64,000 nt of DNA from the NCBI GenBank assembly GCA_958299035.1, contig CATQJL010000316.1, positions 48,791,585-48,855,584 of the forward strand, in the 5' to 3' direction. The notes beneath the pieces are model-generated. The model did not search any database, was not told the origin of the DNA, and saw only the letters and a list, made by a program, of their open reading frames with translations. Each line of letters begins with the position of its first letter. Position 1 is the stretch's first letter. Below are positions 36,322-49,500 of this stretch, piece by piece. Position numbers and translations under genes: made by a program. This stretch comes from Cylicocyclus nassatus. Lineage: Eukaryota; Nematoda; Chromadorea; Rhabditida; Strongylidae.

Positions 36322-36417
36322 AATTTGCGGGTGAACAAAGTGCTACACCTAATGCCGGTCACTTGCGCATGCAATATTCCGGCATTAGTGGTGCGTCTAT
36401 TTGTTCACGCGCAAAGT
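36322..36417. repeat. Imperfect inverted repeat
   Basis: TTTGCGGGTGAACAAAGTG and CACCTAATGCCGG on the left pair with CCGGCATTAGTGGTG and TTGTTCACGCGCAAAG on the right, around a spacer of about 20 nt. It probably is a short MITE. Confidence 0.7.
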
Positions 36418-36474
36418 TTGCCGCAGAAATTGGGCACACAAGCGCGCTTTATTGAGCGGAATTTTACTCTGTAA

Positions 36475-36623
36475 GGTAGGTGCCAGAGTAAGCGAATATT
36501 TTGTCCAGGTTGGGGTCCCGCGCAGAAGTGACGTTCCTCACCATGCTGGCGTCAATCCAAGTGACGTCAATTCTGCCCGGGACCCCAACCTGAACAAAAT
36601 ATTCGCTTACTCTGGCACCTACC
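36475..36623. mobile_element. 149-bp MITE, second copy of the family in the SPEN intron
   Basis: It has the same termini (GGTAGGTGCCAGAGTAAGCG...CGCTTACTCTGGCACCTACC) and interior as the 15690-15842 element. The 3-bp duplication TAA lies at 36472-36474 and 36624-36626. The TAA duplication and short inverted ends resemble PIF/Harbinger-type elements, but without a transposase the superfamily is a guess. Confidence 0.92.
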
Positions 36624-37380
36624 TAAGTGACTGCATTTCCACATACAACAGCCAACATATTGCCATCGCAACGGCCACAAAGATTCATGCGGAAGAAATT
36701 TCCATGCTTGTAAATAAGGCTAACGACGTGAGTGGGAAAAACTCAGGCCATTTTTTGCGCGAAATGCGTTGGCATCGCAAAAACTACATTATTTCTCAAA
36801 TCCAGTCATCTAATCAAGCTATGCATACCACGAGAACATAGAAATACCAGAAGAGGTTAAAATATTACATCAAAATCTTACAGATAAGTCCGCCCTTTTG
36901 ACTCAGATAAGGCCCTATTATAACTACTCTGAAGTCTTGTCAGATAAGTCCGGACTTACCTGCAGACAGACTTATTTAATGCGAGGTCCTACCTGTGAGA
37001 TTTCAAGGTATTTAAAAGATGCTCTGTTGGGCACTCAGTAGCCAGCTTGCCTATGTTGTAGTCTACTTTGCCAAAATAGAGTACAAAGGTGACGTCGTGC
37101 GTGGATGAAGAAAATTTTCCTACGAAATAAAGTATTGTTTACCAAAAACAGAAAACCGGTAGTAGAAATATTGTGCAAAAGATGGGTCTGTCAATCCCGA
37201 AATAGCAGCTATTTCACACATACACTAATATCAGTCAATTTTTGAGCACAAAAAGCCTTATCCTCATTAAGGCACTAGCTGAATTGGAAAAGCCTATCGC
37301 TTCAGCGCAGAGATGCTCAACTCTCGCTTGCCCATGCTATAATCTTACCTGAGCCTCATCTTAACTGTGATCTTGACGTC

Positions 37381-37557
37381 TAAGGGAACGGCCGTAGGTT
37401 GTCGGTGTTGTCGGTGTTGTCGGGGTTGTCGGAGTCAGAGACAGTTTAGAGAGCGCGCGAAACGTGGAGGCTATCATGAGGTCCTACAACGACCGCAACC
37501 TCGGCAACCCCGACAACACCAACAACATCGACGACACCGACAACCTATTTCCCTAAG
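37381..37557. mobile_element. Inverted-repeat element with TTGTCGGTG minisatellite arms
   Basis: The left arm contains GGTTGTCGGTGTTGTCGGTG-type units (about 37398-37430). The right arm carries their complement (CCCCGACAACACC to CACCGACAACC, about 37507-37546), ending in ATTTCCCTAAGGGA opposite TAAGGGAA. The element folds on itself and its arms are short tandem arrays. Confidence 0.75.
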
Positions 37558-37589
37558 GGAATGGTTCACTTATGTATTCGACTTCTTAA

Positions 37590-37952
37590 AGGCACCGTCC
37601 ACCCAAATTGGGGTTGGTGAGATTATGATACCTAGCAGCTCCGGGGCCCCCAATTGTATGATTGCTCAACTTACGCTGCCTAAAGTTGCTTCCGAAGCGA
37701 GAAATTTGCTTCGGAAATCGCTTCAGGGTTCGCCACGTTGGCTCCTCCCCTTTCGAGTGGGCGTAACGTTCGTCCCGCCCATCTGTGCACGCCCAACCAA
37801 TCACCTTTCCGAATAATCGCTCTGCGGATTCTGAAAACGGGGGTTTTTTCGTGGTTTTCGCTAATTTCGGACTTGATATTCGGAATCAGGGGTATGAGAA
37901 GGCTCTGGAACGGCAAAAACATGGAGGTTGAAATTTTGGGTGGACGGTGCCT
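37590..37952. mobile_element. TTAA-flanked MITE (piggyBac-like target), copy 1
   Basis: The ends are AGGCACCGTCCACCCAAATT and AATTTTGGGTGGACGGTGCCT, flanked by TTAA on both sides (37586-37589 and 37953-37956). TTAA duplication is the hallmark of piggyBac-type integration. The interior is non-coding. Relatives lie at 46743-47146, about 61470-61870 and about 59811-60153. Confidence 0.88.
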
Positions 37953-38520
37953 TTAAGATTTGGCGAAGGCGACCTCACGGAAACGTTGCCGGTGAATAAA
38001 GATTACTACCATCTTGCCCCTTCGCCCAAATCTATACAATTATCAGCTGGCGTTGCATGTTTCAAGCGAACTTGGTGTTTCGTTTCACGAACTTGGTGTT
38101 TCGTTTCAAATGTAGGGACTACCGATCCTTGAACGATAAAGTTGAGCCAGTTTTGACTGGACGCTACATTCAAGGATGCTGCTAATGATAAACTCACAGG
38201 AGCATAACACTCTTCTTATTGATACTTAAGATATGTAACTAATACGTACATTTGCACCTTGATCGAACCCTCATCTTTCTTCATTCTGGGGATCTCTCAG
38301 CAAGATTGCTGAAAATTGTTTTCTGGGAATTTTTTAGGGATCCCTTAGAATATAGGGGTTTTTTCCACATACTATCTGAATCACAGTCGTAGAAAGGTAT
38401 GAATGACTAGTGGACCAGCAATTCAAGGGTGCATTAGGTTTGCGAGCGTTCGCTGCGGGAGCCGCGCGGTTTCCGGCAATTTCACATTTTTTGAATAGGC
38501 AGAACGATTCCTTATATATA

Positions 38521-39451
38521 CAGGGTGCGGCAAAAGTCTGGGAGCCTAACTTTGCAGTACTGCAATTACAAAGATACTGACGGTTTCGATTTCATCTTTA
38601 TGTCACGTGATGCTGCGGTCATCCTCTACAGAATACACTTTATTTGGCTGGAAATGGCTGCCATATGTTTTTGTAAGAATGTAAATTACCAAACTAGTAC
38701 TTTTGCAAAGCGAAAAAAACCAGAATTTTTAGTATTTACAATTTTTGCTGTAACTAGAGATGCTGTTGATATTTTACAAAACTTCGATGCACACAATTAG
38801 AAGAGGCTTTACGCTATTGTATCTTAGTTTTGCTTTTGCCAGGAGCTGTTCTTGCATGAACGGAAAATAAAGTTTTGCGAATGTTACCTACGTGCCAGTG
38901 GAAATCCGTCGTCAGAACAAATTTAAAAGCTATAGAATGCTCAACAGGCACTGGGACCAAGGCTGTATTTTTTTGCATACGTCTTCTAAATTAGAATCTA
39001 TTGAAATTCGGCCATGGGAACACTTTTTATACTTTTTAAACGATAATTTTAAGCTTTTATTCGCGCGATTGTAGCCAAAATTCCGGTATGCGACGTGTAC
39101 ATGCTTCTAATTGAAAATCCAATATTTTCATTCCTAAGCAATGCAAAAAATTCTTTTGGAAGCGTTTTCTAGATAAAAGCTTGCTCTATCGTGCTGCACA
39201 TTTGAAAAAGAAGCAGTTATTGTGAAGGAGTGGGGCGAATTCCATTACGACTACCTGCGTGCCATGACAGATGGACTTGCCAAGATTTTGTAGGGCTGCT
39301 TGGAAGCCAAAAGAGGCAGTTTTGCAATTCAAGAACTGGGCTGTATCTGCAATGGTTCGAATTATGTGTGCGCCAAATTTTCGTTTCTAGGTACTTCCCT
39401 TCTCGTTTTGTACCAAAAAGTACTAGGCTCCCAAACTTTTGCCGCACCCTG
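38521..39451. mobile_element. 931-bp mariner/Tc1-like non-autonomous element
   Basis: The ends CAGGGTGCGGCAAAAGTCTG and its complement (AAACTTTTGCCGCACCCTG) are inverted, with TA on each side. The inverted similarity covers about 29 bp. Short ORFs inside do not show DDE/D transposase motifs, so it is non-autonomous or decayed. Confidence 0.85.
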
Positions 39452-40370
39452 TATGTAGATTATGTGACATGTTCATATTACCCCATATTCGGAAGATTAC
39501 ATTCACTGTAATCAGTTTCAAGATTTTTGCGAAGGTCTCCTTCGGGAGAGTTTTGTTCTGGCAAGATTATTTTAAATGAAGAGAAATTATGAAAAAGAAG
39601 CAATTGAAATCTATACTTACCCACTTTAGATGAGTGGCTCTGAACATCGATAAAGTTCCTAATGCAATCATTATATTGGCAGATCACTCAGTTCTATGAA
39701 GTGAATGAAAGAAAAGAAAACCAAAGAAATTGGATCCTAGAAGTGCACATCGTACATGTGCAATCAGCTTATACGTGACCCAACCCCTACCGAAATACTG
39801 ATTTTGTAAGTATGCTTCAAGATGATGTTCGTTATAGAAATCTCTCTGATAATGACTAAACTGATTGGAGTAAATCGCCACCCTGCAAAGCCATGGTGTA
39901 GAACATGGGTTTTTTTGGCGGCAATTTAGTACCGTTCTATCAATTTATTGCTTGCTAGTGGAGGAGGGCAAAATCGAAAGAAGGGTAGAATTTGCTCATA
40001 AACGATTGTATATTCAAATGTGATGAGGTTGCCAGCTCGCAAGGTATATATGAATAGTTTAAACAATCTAATAAAACCTTTCATTTGGAGCCAACATAGA
40101 GCAGCAAATTCAAACTGATAAGTGGATAATATGTACAAGTTGTATCGGTTGTTACTTGAATGAAAAAAAGAAGAAAAAGATGCGTTTCTCAGAAAATCAG
40201 TGAGTCAGGGTGCACTGAAGTAAATAAAAATTGAGCAAGTTTGACGGTGGCTAAGAAGAAGCAAAACAGAATCAGGACGAGATCTGAAATTTGTCTAATT
40301 GCATTGCTGCGCATATTTGACATTTCTTTCATTACCTATTTATCCAATGATATACGTAGGTGGAGCAACT

Positions 40371-40593
40371 TCATAAGTATACCTCCTTGGGCTGGAGATC
40401 ACATAGTGGTTGATCGCCTGATATTGAGATGCTGGTTTTGGGAAATCAATGTCAAGGGTTATGCACTCACACTCCGTCCTCCATAAGATACAGGTTCTGC
40501 ACCACTGAACAGAGGATCGTAGATGTAACCTGCTCTTAGTCGTCCCCGACCACCAATCTCATAAGTCCTGTGCTGTGGCCGTGAAGCAGGTAA
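40371..40593 (-). CDS. C-terminal exons of the secreted repeat protein
   Basis: The acceptor ATTTCAG precedes 40593. The exon reads LPASRPQHRTYEIGGRGRLR and then AGYIYDPLFSGAEPVSYGGRS in phase 0 from exon 4. At 40471 the donor AGT|GTGAGT can join CCC at 40391, giving S-P-K-E-V-Y-L and a stop. Without splicing the frame stops four codons later (V-S-A-stop). Tyr/Gly/Arg-rich endings like this suggest a structural extracellular role, but that is inference. Confidence 0.6.
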
Positions 40594-43500
40594 CTGAAAT
40601 CGGTGAAAGGATCTATGTAAGCAAGTGCCATGGAATTTATCTCTACCCTGCGATTTTTATGCTGATTTCATGCGCATCCAAGAGTACGTATGCTTCGCTG
40701 GATACTTACGGAATTCCAGCATTATCTCTGGCTACAAGTCGTTTACTCACGTTAGAAGAGGTCCAGCATAGCACTTTACCGTGTGTTCTCATGAGAACTC
40801 CCCCTTTCTCGATAGACAAACTTGAGCATTGCAAGTGGAAATGTTAAAATTGTACTTCATGGGAGTTACCCTGAGAGGTAATGCTATCCGACGGATAATT
40901 TTATGACTCTTAGCAACCCCTTCATTGATATATATTTGGTAGTAAGTTTGAAATTGAATGAGGAAATCTGGGAAAATGAGAAGGATACCCAAGTGCCCAA
41001 ATTAAAGCTGACGTTCTATGCAGTAGTGAGGCTTTCCAGATAACTATCATTGCAAAAATGAATTCAGAAAAGAGAAAGTTCTAAATGCCTAGAGGCAGCC
41101 ACACCCACAAGATAAATGGTGTAAAGATACCGAGCCGAAACTGAGCCAAAAAGCACCCAATAATGTCAGAGGTTTCGACTTTGCTATGTGTAGCCCAGTC
41201 TCACTACCTCCAGACCAGGGCCCGGCACGCGTCGGTTTGGAGCATTTTTGGAAACAAAGTCCCCCATGAATTCGCGAAAATTTACGAAGTCCTTCTTGAC
41301 GTAACAGTCAGTACTTAATCAAAATAACAATAAAAAAAAAAGCAAAAAAGCGCATTTTGAGGCACCTATTGTAACAAAAAAGCGAAAAGAAAACATTTTG
41401 AGTTAATTGAAGACCCTGTCATTGGGTAGGGTCCCATTTTAGTGCTCAGAATGTCGAAAATGTCGACTTATGTGAACTCTCCGATATATATGCTCTGAAC
41501 CAATCCAGATGGTTTGGTGTTGGTCTAGAAACCAACAAATTCTGAAACGGATATTAGGACAATAAGTTTTTGAAACTTTTTACATAACATAGTTTGGAGT
41601 AATGTTGTATACATATTTATTAGCCAATTGGCGTCATGTGATTGTTTGTGCGCTGTAAACAACCCATTTGCTTGCTTGAGTCTTGCGTTTGAAATTCGCG
41701 CGCTTGCGAAAGAACATGGTTAACTCGTAAAACCTGACATATTCTCCGTTTTTTTATCGGCGCTTCCCCCAGGACCTTATGAAAACGATATCCCCGATGC
41801 TTCTAACTATGAAAACGAAGTCCAGTTTGACCCCAGAGCATCTGTACCGAGCCCTGCTCCAGACCACTCAAGTTGATATGCTGGCCTCTACCGCAACTTC
41901 TAAAAAAAACCTCGCTCTGTAAGTTGCTTTTTGCAGCGCAACTTGGGCAGTACTTAGTGTTAGTAAGGATCTCGCTATTGCACAGCATCTCCCCAACCTC
42001 GCATTTGAGTCCCTGGTGTCTTCGCAAAGCTCAAAAAATACGGCACCCACACTAATTACATATTTGATACAAAACGCAAAAACTGACGATCCGCGTCTTC
42101 TTCCTTTTTTCTTCATTACTTCCTTTAGATTAAAATATGAATTCGAAAAAAGCGGAATGCTCAGCTTGTCAAGGCCACTCTTATGATATACTTCACTATC
42201 GTGCATTCCGTTTACTTGCCCGATTTTGGAACGGGTTTTGGCAGTGGCGTAACGCAGCGTAAAACAAGCGTGGAAGAGCTCTGGTAAGTTCGGTAGAGCT
42301 GTCCCCGTAGATTATCACGCGCTAGCAGTCATCCGAGGGTTATTCCAGGGACAAAGATAGGCCGGTGAATTTTGAAAAAATCCATGCTACTTAGGTCTAC
42401 TTACCACGACCCCACAGAAAGGCGCTAATTTGCAAAGCAGACGTGTTTTCCGTAATCAGCAGGCAAGATAACTCCTACATGCAAGTTTTCCAAAAATTCG
42501 GGCTCTTTGTTATTTTCGCGTTTCAGCCCTGAAGCTCACCGACGAATTTTGGCTAGAATATTGATGTTTTTGGATCCAACGGAAATTTTGCCCATAAAGG
42601 TTTTCGGACCCACTGATTACGAAAATGGTGCTCTTTGTACACCGTAACTCCTTCTAGCTGGACACTATGCTGAGAGAAGTGCTGTGATATTACGCAACTT
42701 CCTTTCGTCTGCACTTTTCGCGTATCTGTTGGGTAACTTACCTGCTCCTTTTTGTTATTTGAAATCAATAGGGATAGCGCCATCGGAATATGCGCTTTTA
42801 TCAGGATTGATCGCCGACTGAGCTTACAAACTCACATCCTCATGAATATCGTCCAGGATTTGAAGATCGCATACTTTGGCCACATATGGTCGTGAATGTT
42901 TACAGAACGCTCTGACTGCAGATATTATGGTTATATTAGGTCGTTCCGAAAGTTCTTGCGCACGATTTTCAAAAATTCATAACTCTTTAAATTCTCAACG
43001 AATTTGTGAGATCAAAATTTTGCTAAGAAAGAAACTCATGCTCTTTGTACCTGTACCTGAACTGTTCGTTAATGTGTACAAATGAAGGAGACGGAAGCTC
43101 AAAACCAAAATCACTCAAAATTTGGATTTTTCGTGTAGGGTTATGAAAAATCGGAGACTTGCAACAAAAATCGGAGCAGTCGGTATCGTAGGTTCTTTCA
43201 GCAGCTCTTTCTAACGGTGCAAAGCTTGCGCAGATTGAGCGTCTCTATGAAAAGTTATGATTTTCGAGCAAAGTAATAGAAAAGGGCGAATTTGATTTAT
43301 TTTGGCATTTTCAGGGAAATCATAACTTTTATAGAGACGTTCAATCAGCGCAAACTTTGCACTGTTAGAAAGAGCTGGTGAAAGAACCTACAGTACCGAC
43401 TGCTCCGATTTTTCCTGCAAGTTTCCGATTTTTTATGACCCTACACGAAAAATTCAAATTTTGAGTGATTTTGGTTTTGAGCTTCTGTCTCCTTCATTCG

Positions 43501-46500
43501 TACACATTAACGAACAGTTCAGGTACAGGTACAAAGAGCATGAGTTCCTCTCTTAGGCAAAATTTTGATCTCACAAATTTGTTGAGAATGTAAAGAGTTA
43601 TGAATTTTTGAAAATCGTGCGCAAGAACTTTCGGAACGACCTAATATATAGATTAGCTAAGTCTGAAATGGCACACAATTTAGAGACCTGTTGTACTGGC
43701 GCAAGCGCATATTTCTAATGCTTACTGCTGTACGCGTGTTCGATTGTCTTCGTGTCAGCAATACAAAAATTTCTGTATACAAATGAATTGCAACCAGTCA
43801 ATTGCGCGGGGTTCAGCACCGTGTCAGTAATCTCGTCGTAAAAATACTCATCATATTATCGGGAAGTTTGGTAAATGTTGTGCTAATTGCGGGTCTACAT
43901 GTATTGAAATTTGTGAATCAAAAATAAGCGCAAAATCAAAAAATTAAAAATCAAAAATAGTCCAAAAGGTTGAAAAGACTCCAAACTCCGCTATAATGTT
44001 AGTCCAATGGCGTACCAGTCCTCTGAGGGGAAGAGGACGCCCCCCCCTCAGAGGACTGGTCGCGAAATCGTAAATTTCTTACGAAAAAAATTACGGAACT
44101 TGAACAATTCTTTTATGCCGTACAGGTTTTTTTTGCCTGCACGGCATAGAAGAATTGTTCAAGTTATAAACTAAATGCCCAGGTTACAAGAAAAGAGGGC
44201 TTATAGTGTAATTACGAAACTTTTTTATATTTGTGAATAATCAATAGAATTTTTAATTTTCAAAAATTCAATTTAGCCTTACAGAAATTTTTTTCGGGGG
44301 CGTTTCGGGGTATGGACCTGCAAAGGTTCAGGAAGCATACCAAAAAAATCTTTGGAGGACTGACGCCACGCACCTTCATCAGAAAATATTTTGTCGCCCC
44401 CCCCCAAACGAAAATCCTGGGTACGCCACTATGTTAGTTTGGTAGTAAATGAAAAACAATATTAGAATGCTTCTTGGCTAACTCCAAAATTCAGGTCCGA
44501 AAGGGCTAACATATAGAAAGATACAGATATCCTCGAATCGTTGAGTGCACGAACTGAACATCATAGCGGCAGACGCCGCAAAGTTAAACGCTGCACCCAG
44601 TACAAAATGCCATTGTACAAGTCGTGTTCTCGCAACATTTCAGCAGCGTCGCGCGTGGCCCTGAGCAGTGGTGTCAGCGAAGTGAGGATAAATGTAATAT
44701 GTGCAGTGACAGGTGGAATTTACTTCAATGTCGCTTCACTCTCCGAACAGGGTGTCTGCCAGACAGAAAAAGCAAGCAACGGCAAAGCGCGCAGCAGAGA
44801 TTCAAGAGCATTGTGTTTTCGTAGGGGTACAGGGGGTGGTAAATATCGACTCTTTTCGAGGAAGGCGTCCAAAAGGGGTGCGGTTCTTAAGTGCAAAAAG
44901 GCTATAGTTGGGAAGGGGCCGACACTCTCGTAAGGTTGCTAACAGTACCCCCCCCCCCCTCTTTCGCAACTTTCAACTCTCTGTTGTATGATTGATTGAC
45001 TTCGTGTGCTATGGGTTATCGGTTGGTTCTTTGCCTTTACTTCGTGCCAGACTCTCTTTTATAGGGTTACTGGGTGGTTCTTACTTCGTCATGACTTCGT
45101 GTCAGTCTCTGTTCTGTATCGTAGTTATCATCATTGAGAATGATCACGACCATCTTATACATTCTGTAGTGATTCGTCAACGTTTTCCTTTCTGTTCATT
45201 GAAAATCAGTGATGACTGATGCACACCTTTGTTGTTTTTGTAGGTCTATAAGCGTCTCGTAGAGAGCAGTTCTTGCATGTCAGTCTGTGAGCTATCCATG
45301 GATCAGTTGTACCTCTCAATTATCTGTCTGTATAGGGTTCGTGGCATAGTTTTTGTGGAGTATAGGGCACTTCTTACAATAATCGTTTGTAGGGCGCTTC
45401 TTTTTCGGACATGGGCTTGTAGTTAGCCTCAAAGTATCTCTGCAAGCAACCCAACGGGCTTTTCACCCGTAGACAGCGATTATTAGGCGCAGTTCCTCCT
45501 CAGATATTGGTCTATTTGGGGCGTAAAATATCATCATAAAATATCATTCGTATTTTTTTCAAAGGTTTTGTAGGGTTTTGTAGGGTTTTCCTCTAATATA
45601 GTTCTCTAAGTGCCTCATATCATCATAAATTATCATTCGTATGAAGTTCACTATTGGTCTGCGTGCATCCCATAGGGCACCCTTTTTGAAGAGACGGTCT
45701 GTAGGCGGCCCATTGGCAAATCTTTTCTTATAATATCGGTCTATAAGCTCCCTATGGGGCAGTTTCTCTGACGATTATCGGTCTGCCCATAGGCAGCTTT
45801 TTCTTGGTATGCCGGTCTGTAAGAAGATCATACTGCGGTTCCTTCCTTGAAATTGTTTGTAGACCCTATGGGGAAGATCTCTAGACTTTGATCTGTAGGG
45901 GCTTATAGGGTAATCCTCTTCAAAATATTGGTGTGGTAAGCGGTCCATAGGCAGTTTTTTCTGTATTTCGCTAATATCGATGGTGACTCATAGGACTGTT
46001 TTTCTCAAAATTTTGTTCTGTAGTTGATCTAAGACAGTAGGATCCTAGGTTTGCTATCGCCCTGTAGGCGGTTATGCAGCTCCTTCTCTTATGAGAAAGG
46101 TTGCAAACGGCACATAGGATATATTAGAAAACAATGTTTTTTCTTGTCAGATTTCGAGACAGGGCATTTTCTTGAGTTCTTTTATCGTCGATTTGAGATT
46201 CGGGCTCTTTAGGCTGCGTTCATACTGATCCTGAAGTCCGGGAACAGTTCCAGCACAAAGCTCAATTCGAGCGCGGTGCTGGAATTGTTCCCGAACTTCC
46301 TGTTCAGTGTGAACGCAGCCTTAGGCCTTGGGCAGAGTTCACGCGATTTCATCGTCGCGATTTATCCCAACAAGACAAGTGTTACGAGTTAATTGCATGC
46401 CTGTCTTCTTGTATTTCGGTTATGATAGTTAGTCACGATTAGTCGTGTTGGAAGACTACCACAGCCGAAATGCAAGAAGATCGGCATGCAACGATATTGC

Positions 46501-49500
46501 TAAAGTTGTCTTGTCGCAATGAAATCGCGTGAACTCTGTTCGAGGCCTTAGATGACTCTCAATGCAATTGTTGGAGATCTGCCCAAAAATGATTTTTAGA
46601 AAGAAATTAAATACTTTTATCAATCATTCTGTATTGCCTAGAGCGGTGTGATGCAGTAGAACAGTCCGAATTATGCCTCTCTTCGGTGCTAAAGTGACAG
46701 CGGCAGACTAAGGAGGGGGATTATGTCCGCATGAGACGTTAAAGGCAGTGTTCGGGCAGAAACTCGACTTTTAAAAAATCAACTTATCTGGGGTTATCCG
46801 CAACGCTGAATCCGAAAATCCATATCAGAAAGCACGAAAACGGCGAGAACATGCATTTTCCAAGCCCTTACATTTCGAAATTTGAGGATCCCCGCCAGGC
46901 TAAGACGCAGAGTTGCAAAGAGCGCACGGTTTTTAACTGTGGCGGCATACGTACTCTGCCGTCTGGCAGGAATTCAAACAGCTCGGAGGACCCCGCCCCG
47001 AGGCGTAAGTTTCCCCACTTTGCAATTGTTTTTCTTGCTTTAGGTCGAACGTTTTATGCTCGCAGTTGCGCGATGTTGTGTCTCAGGGGGGCCAGTCTCA
47101 CATGGCAGAGAAATCTCAAAACCCCCATCTTGCCCGGACACTGCCTTTAAGAGAGAGGGAGAGCGCCGTGAAGAGGAAGGATTCGATTCCGAAAACTTGG
47201 CTAAGAAAATTAGAGAGAACAATAAGAAAACGAATCCCTATAACTTTGCTTGAGAAAAGCAGGAGGAAAATGAGAGACAGTTGCGAAGTCCCCTCTCCAT
47301 GACTTTTGTTAGTAAGGTAAATGAATTACAACATAATTTTCAGATAGAAAATTCCCATGATTTTACTCGAAGAATCACTGGAGAGATATATAAGGTGTGT
47401 TTGGATCAGCATCTCAAAAGGCAGCCTTAAACTGTAATTCTAAATCATAGTCGGAACGCCTATCAAACAAGTAAGATTAACGTCCAAAAGATCCGGCATA
47501 GAATTCGATAGTCTCAAAAACTGAAATTCAAGCTGATTACCGACCAATCCTTGTAGGGTCCAGCATCTTCAACACGTTCTCGATACTGTATTCCAACAAC
47601 GAGCTATCAAAATTGAAACGACTTTCATATCACATTAACGCAACATTTCCATACAGTTCCCGGAGTTAGGCCTTATTCGAGTGCGTATCGTAAGCAAAGA
47701 CTTTGACCTCTATATCCACAGATAGGGCATGAGGACCCGTTTTTTGACTATCTAACGATGAACCGCTGCATTTCGTTTTGGATGCGAGTTTAATCCTGTT
47801 TTGAAAATACAGAATCTTCTTGCTCTTTGAACTAATGTCGTTCCAGAGTTGAGCGACTTAACTGACGACTTCGGTTTCGGACAGTCATAAATGAATGAAG
47901 TTCTAAAACTCGAGCGGTTTTGCTTGTAGTTAACGTGTTTTTTTTTGGCAGAGTCAGTATAATGGGTGTGAGATTATCCTAAACTAGCTGGCTTACCCGG
48001 CTCCGCCGTATGTTCCGAATAGAAAATTCCATTTCTTAACCGATCCGTACCAAACTTGGCACACATACACTTCGGGCCCCGGCGGGTGTCACAGTCCACT
48101 TTTCGTTATCGATCGATGTCGATTTTATCGATTTTTTGCAAAATTGGAGCTACGGGGCTGGGACACTCCGCAGTGCTCCCCCCTTTATTTATTTCCTGCG
48201 GACATACGCAGTTAAGTTTTTGGTTCCTCCTGTGCGTCCTCCGCGGAGTGAGGGCAGATACATTACTCTATGCCATCAGTAACATTTTCTTAAAAGCCAG
48301 TAAAACAGTTTGCATTGTTTACATTCTGCGCGCATTGTCGCCTTCGAGGTGCCCTCCTTCCTATTTTGTTAAACTGCTGTTATTTTTTTCTAAGATATTG
48401 ATTTGAGGGTTTGTAGTTAGTTCTTTTTTGATATATTGGTCTGTAAGCGGCCCATAGGGCAGTTCTTTCCCAGAATAATGGTCTGCAAGAGTCCCATGGG
48501 GCGTCGCAAAATGTCGGTTTGCAAGCCTTCCCCTCCCATAGGGCGGCTCCTTTCAGTGCTTATCGCTTTGCAGGCGACCCATAGGGCAGTTTTTTTTTCT
48601 TGAAATATTGGTCTGAAGAACTTCATGGGGCAGTTCTTTATCAAAGGTATCGGTTTTTAGGTGGCCCGTAGAGCAGTCCTATCACAAAATATTGGTTTGT
48701 ATGGATTCTAAGGGCGGTTTTTCTTCAAACTATCATTGTGTAGGTCTTTAAGTAGCTGGTAGCTTCATTTTTCATTTCGGTCTTTGGCTGTCCACAGAGC
48801 AGATCGCACGTGAGCGCCTCGTAGGGCAGTACAATTTGTAGCGTTGTAGGGTAATTCAGAATATTGGGCTGATCCCCATAGGGCAATGCTTTTTCATAAT
48901 TATCGGTCTGGCGGAGGAAGGGAGGGGTGGGGGGGGGGTCGTAAGATGTAGGGCGGCCTCAGCGCGGTTCTTTCTTAGGGCCGCATGCACTAACATCCCC
49001 GCGGGGAGGGGATCGCAGCTTAAAAGAAAGCTTTATATTTCGAAACTCCAGATACCTAGGTTTCACGTTGTGTACCTATCCGTAAGTATTCCTACTACCC
49101 TTCACTATGAACATGTTGAAGGGGAGCGAGAAGCTGCACAAACCGCATTTTCCAGCTTTAGTATGATCCCTGAAGATCCCCGGCGCTTTTCTTTAAAGTC
49201 ATTTTTCTTCCTCCAAAGTCAATGAAAAGTTTCCAAAGTTGTGAAGATTATCTAACCCAACACTGCTTAGCATGTTGCTGATAAGAACAAGTGATGTATA
49301 GGAGTCATGGAATTTTCGATGATCCACAGCTCGAAATTTGAGGTTTACCGAAAAATTTGACTTTTCAAAAACTCATTTGTTCTCATCAGCAACATGCTTA
49401 GCACTGTTGTGTTAGATGTTCAGTACAACTTTGAAAGGTTTTCGTTAATTTCGGAGAAAGAAAAATGACTTTAAAGAAAAGCGCCGGGGATCATAAGGGA

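Noticed and set aside
37268..37345. tRNA-like box A (TAGCTGAATTGG)
   Set aside because: No matching box B or acceptor-stem pairing was found; perhaps a SINE remnant.
38525..38800. 92-codon ORF inside the mariner-like element at 38.5 kb
   Set aside because: No transposase helix-turn-helix or DDE/D pattern; its start lies in the terminal repeat.
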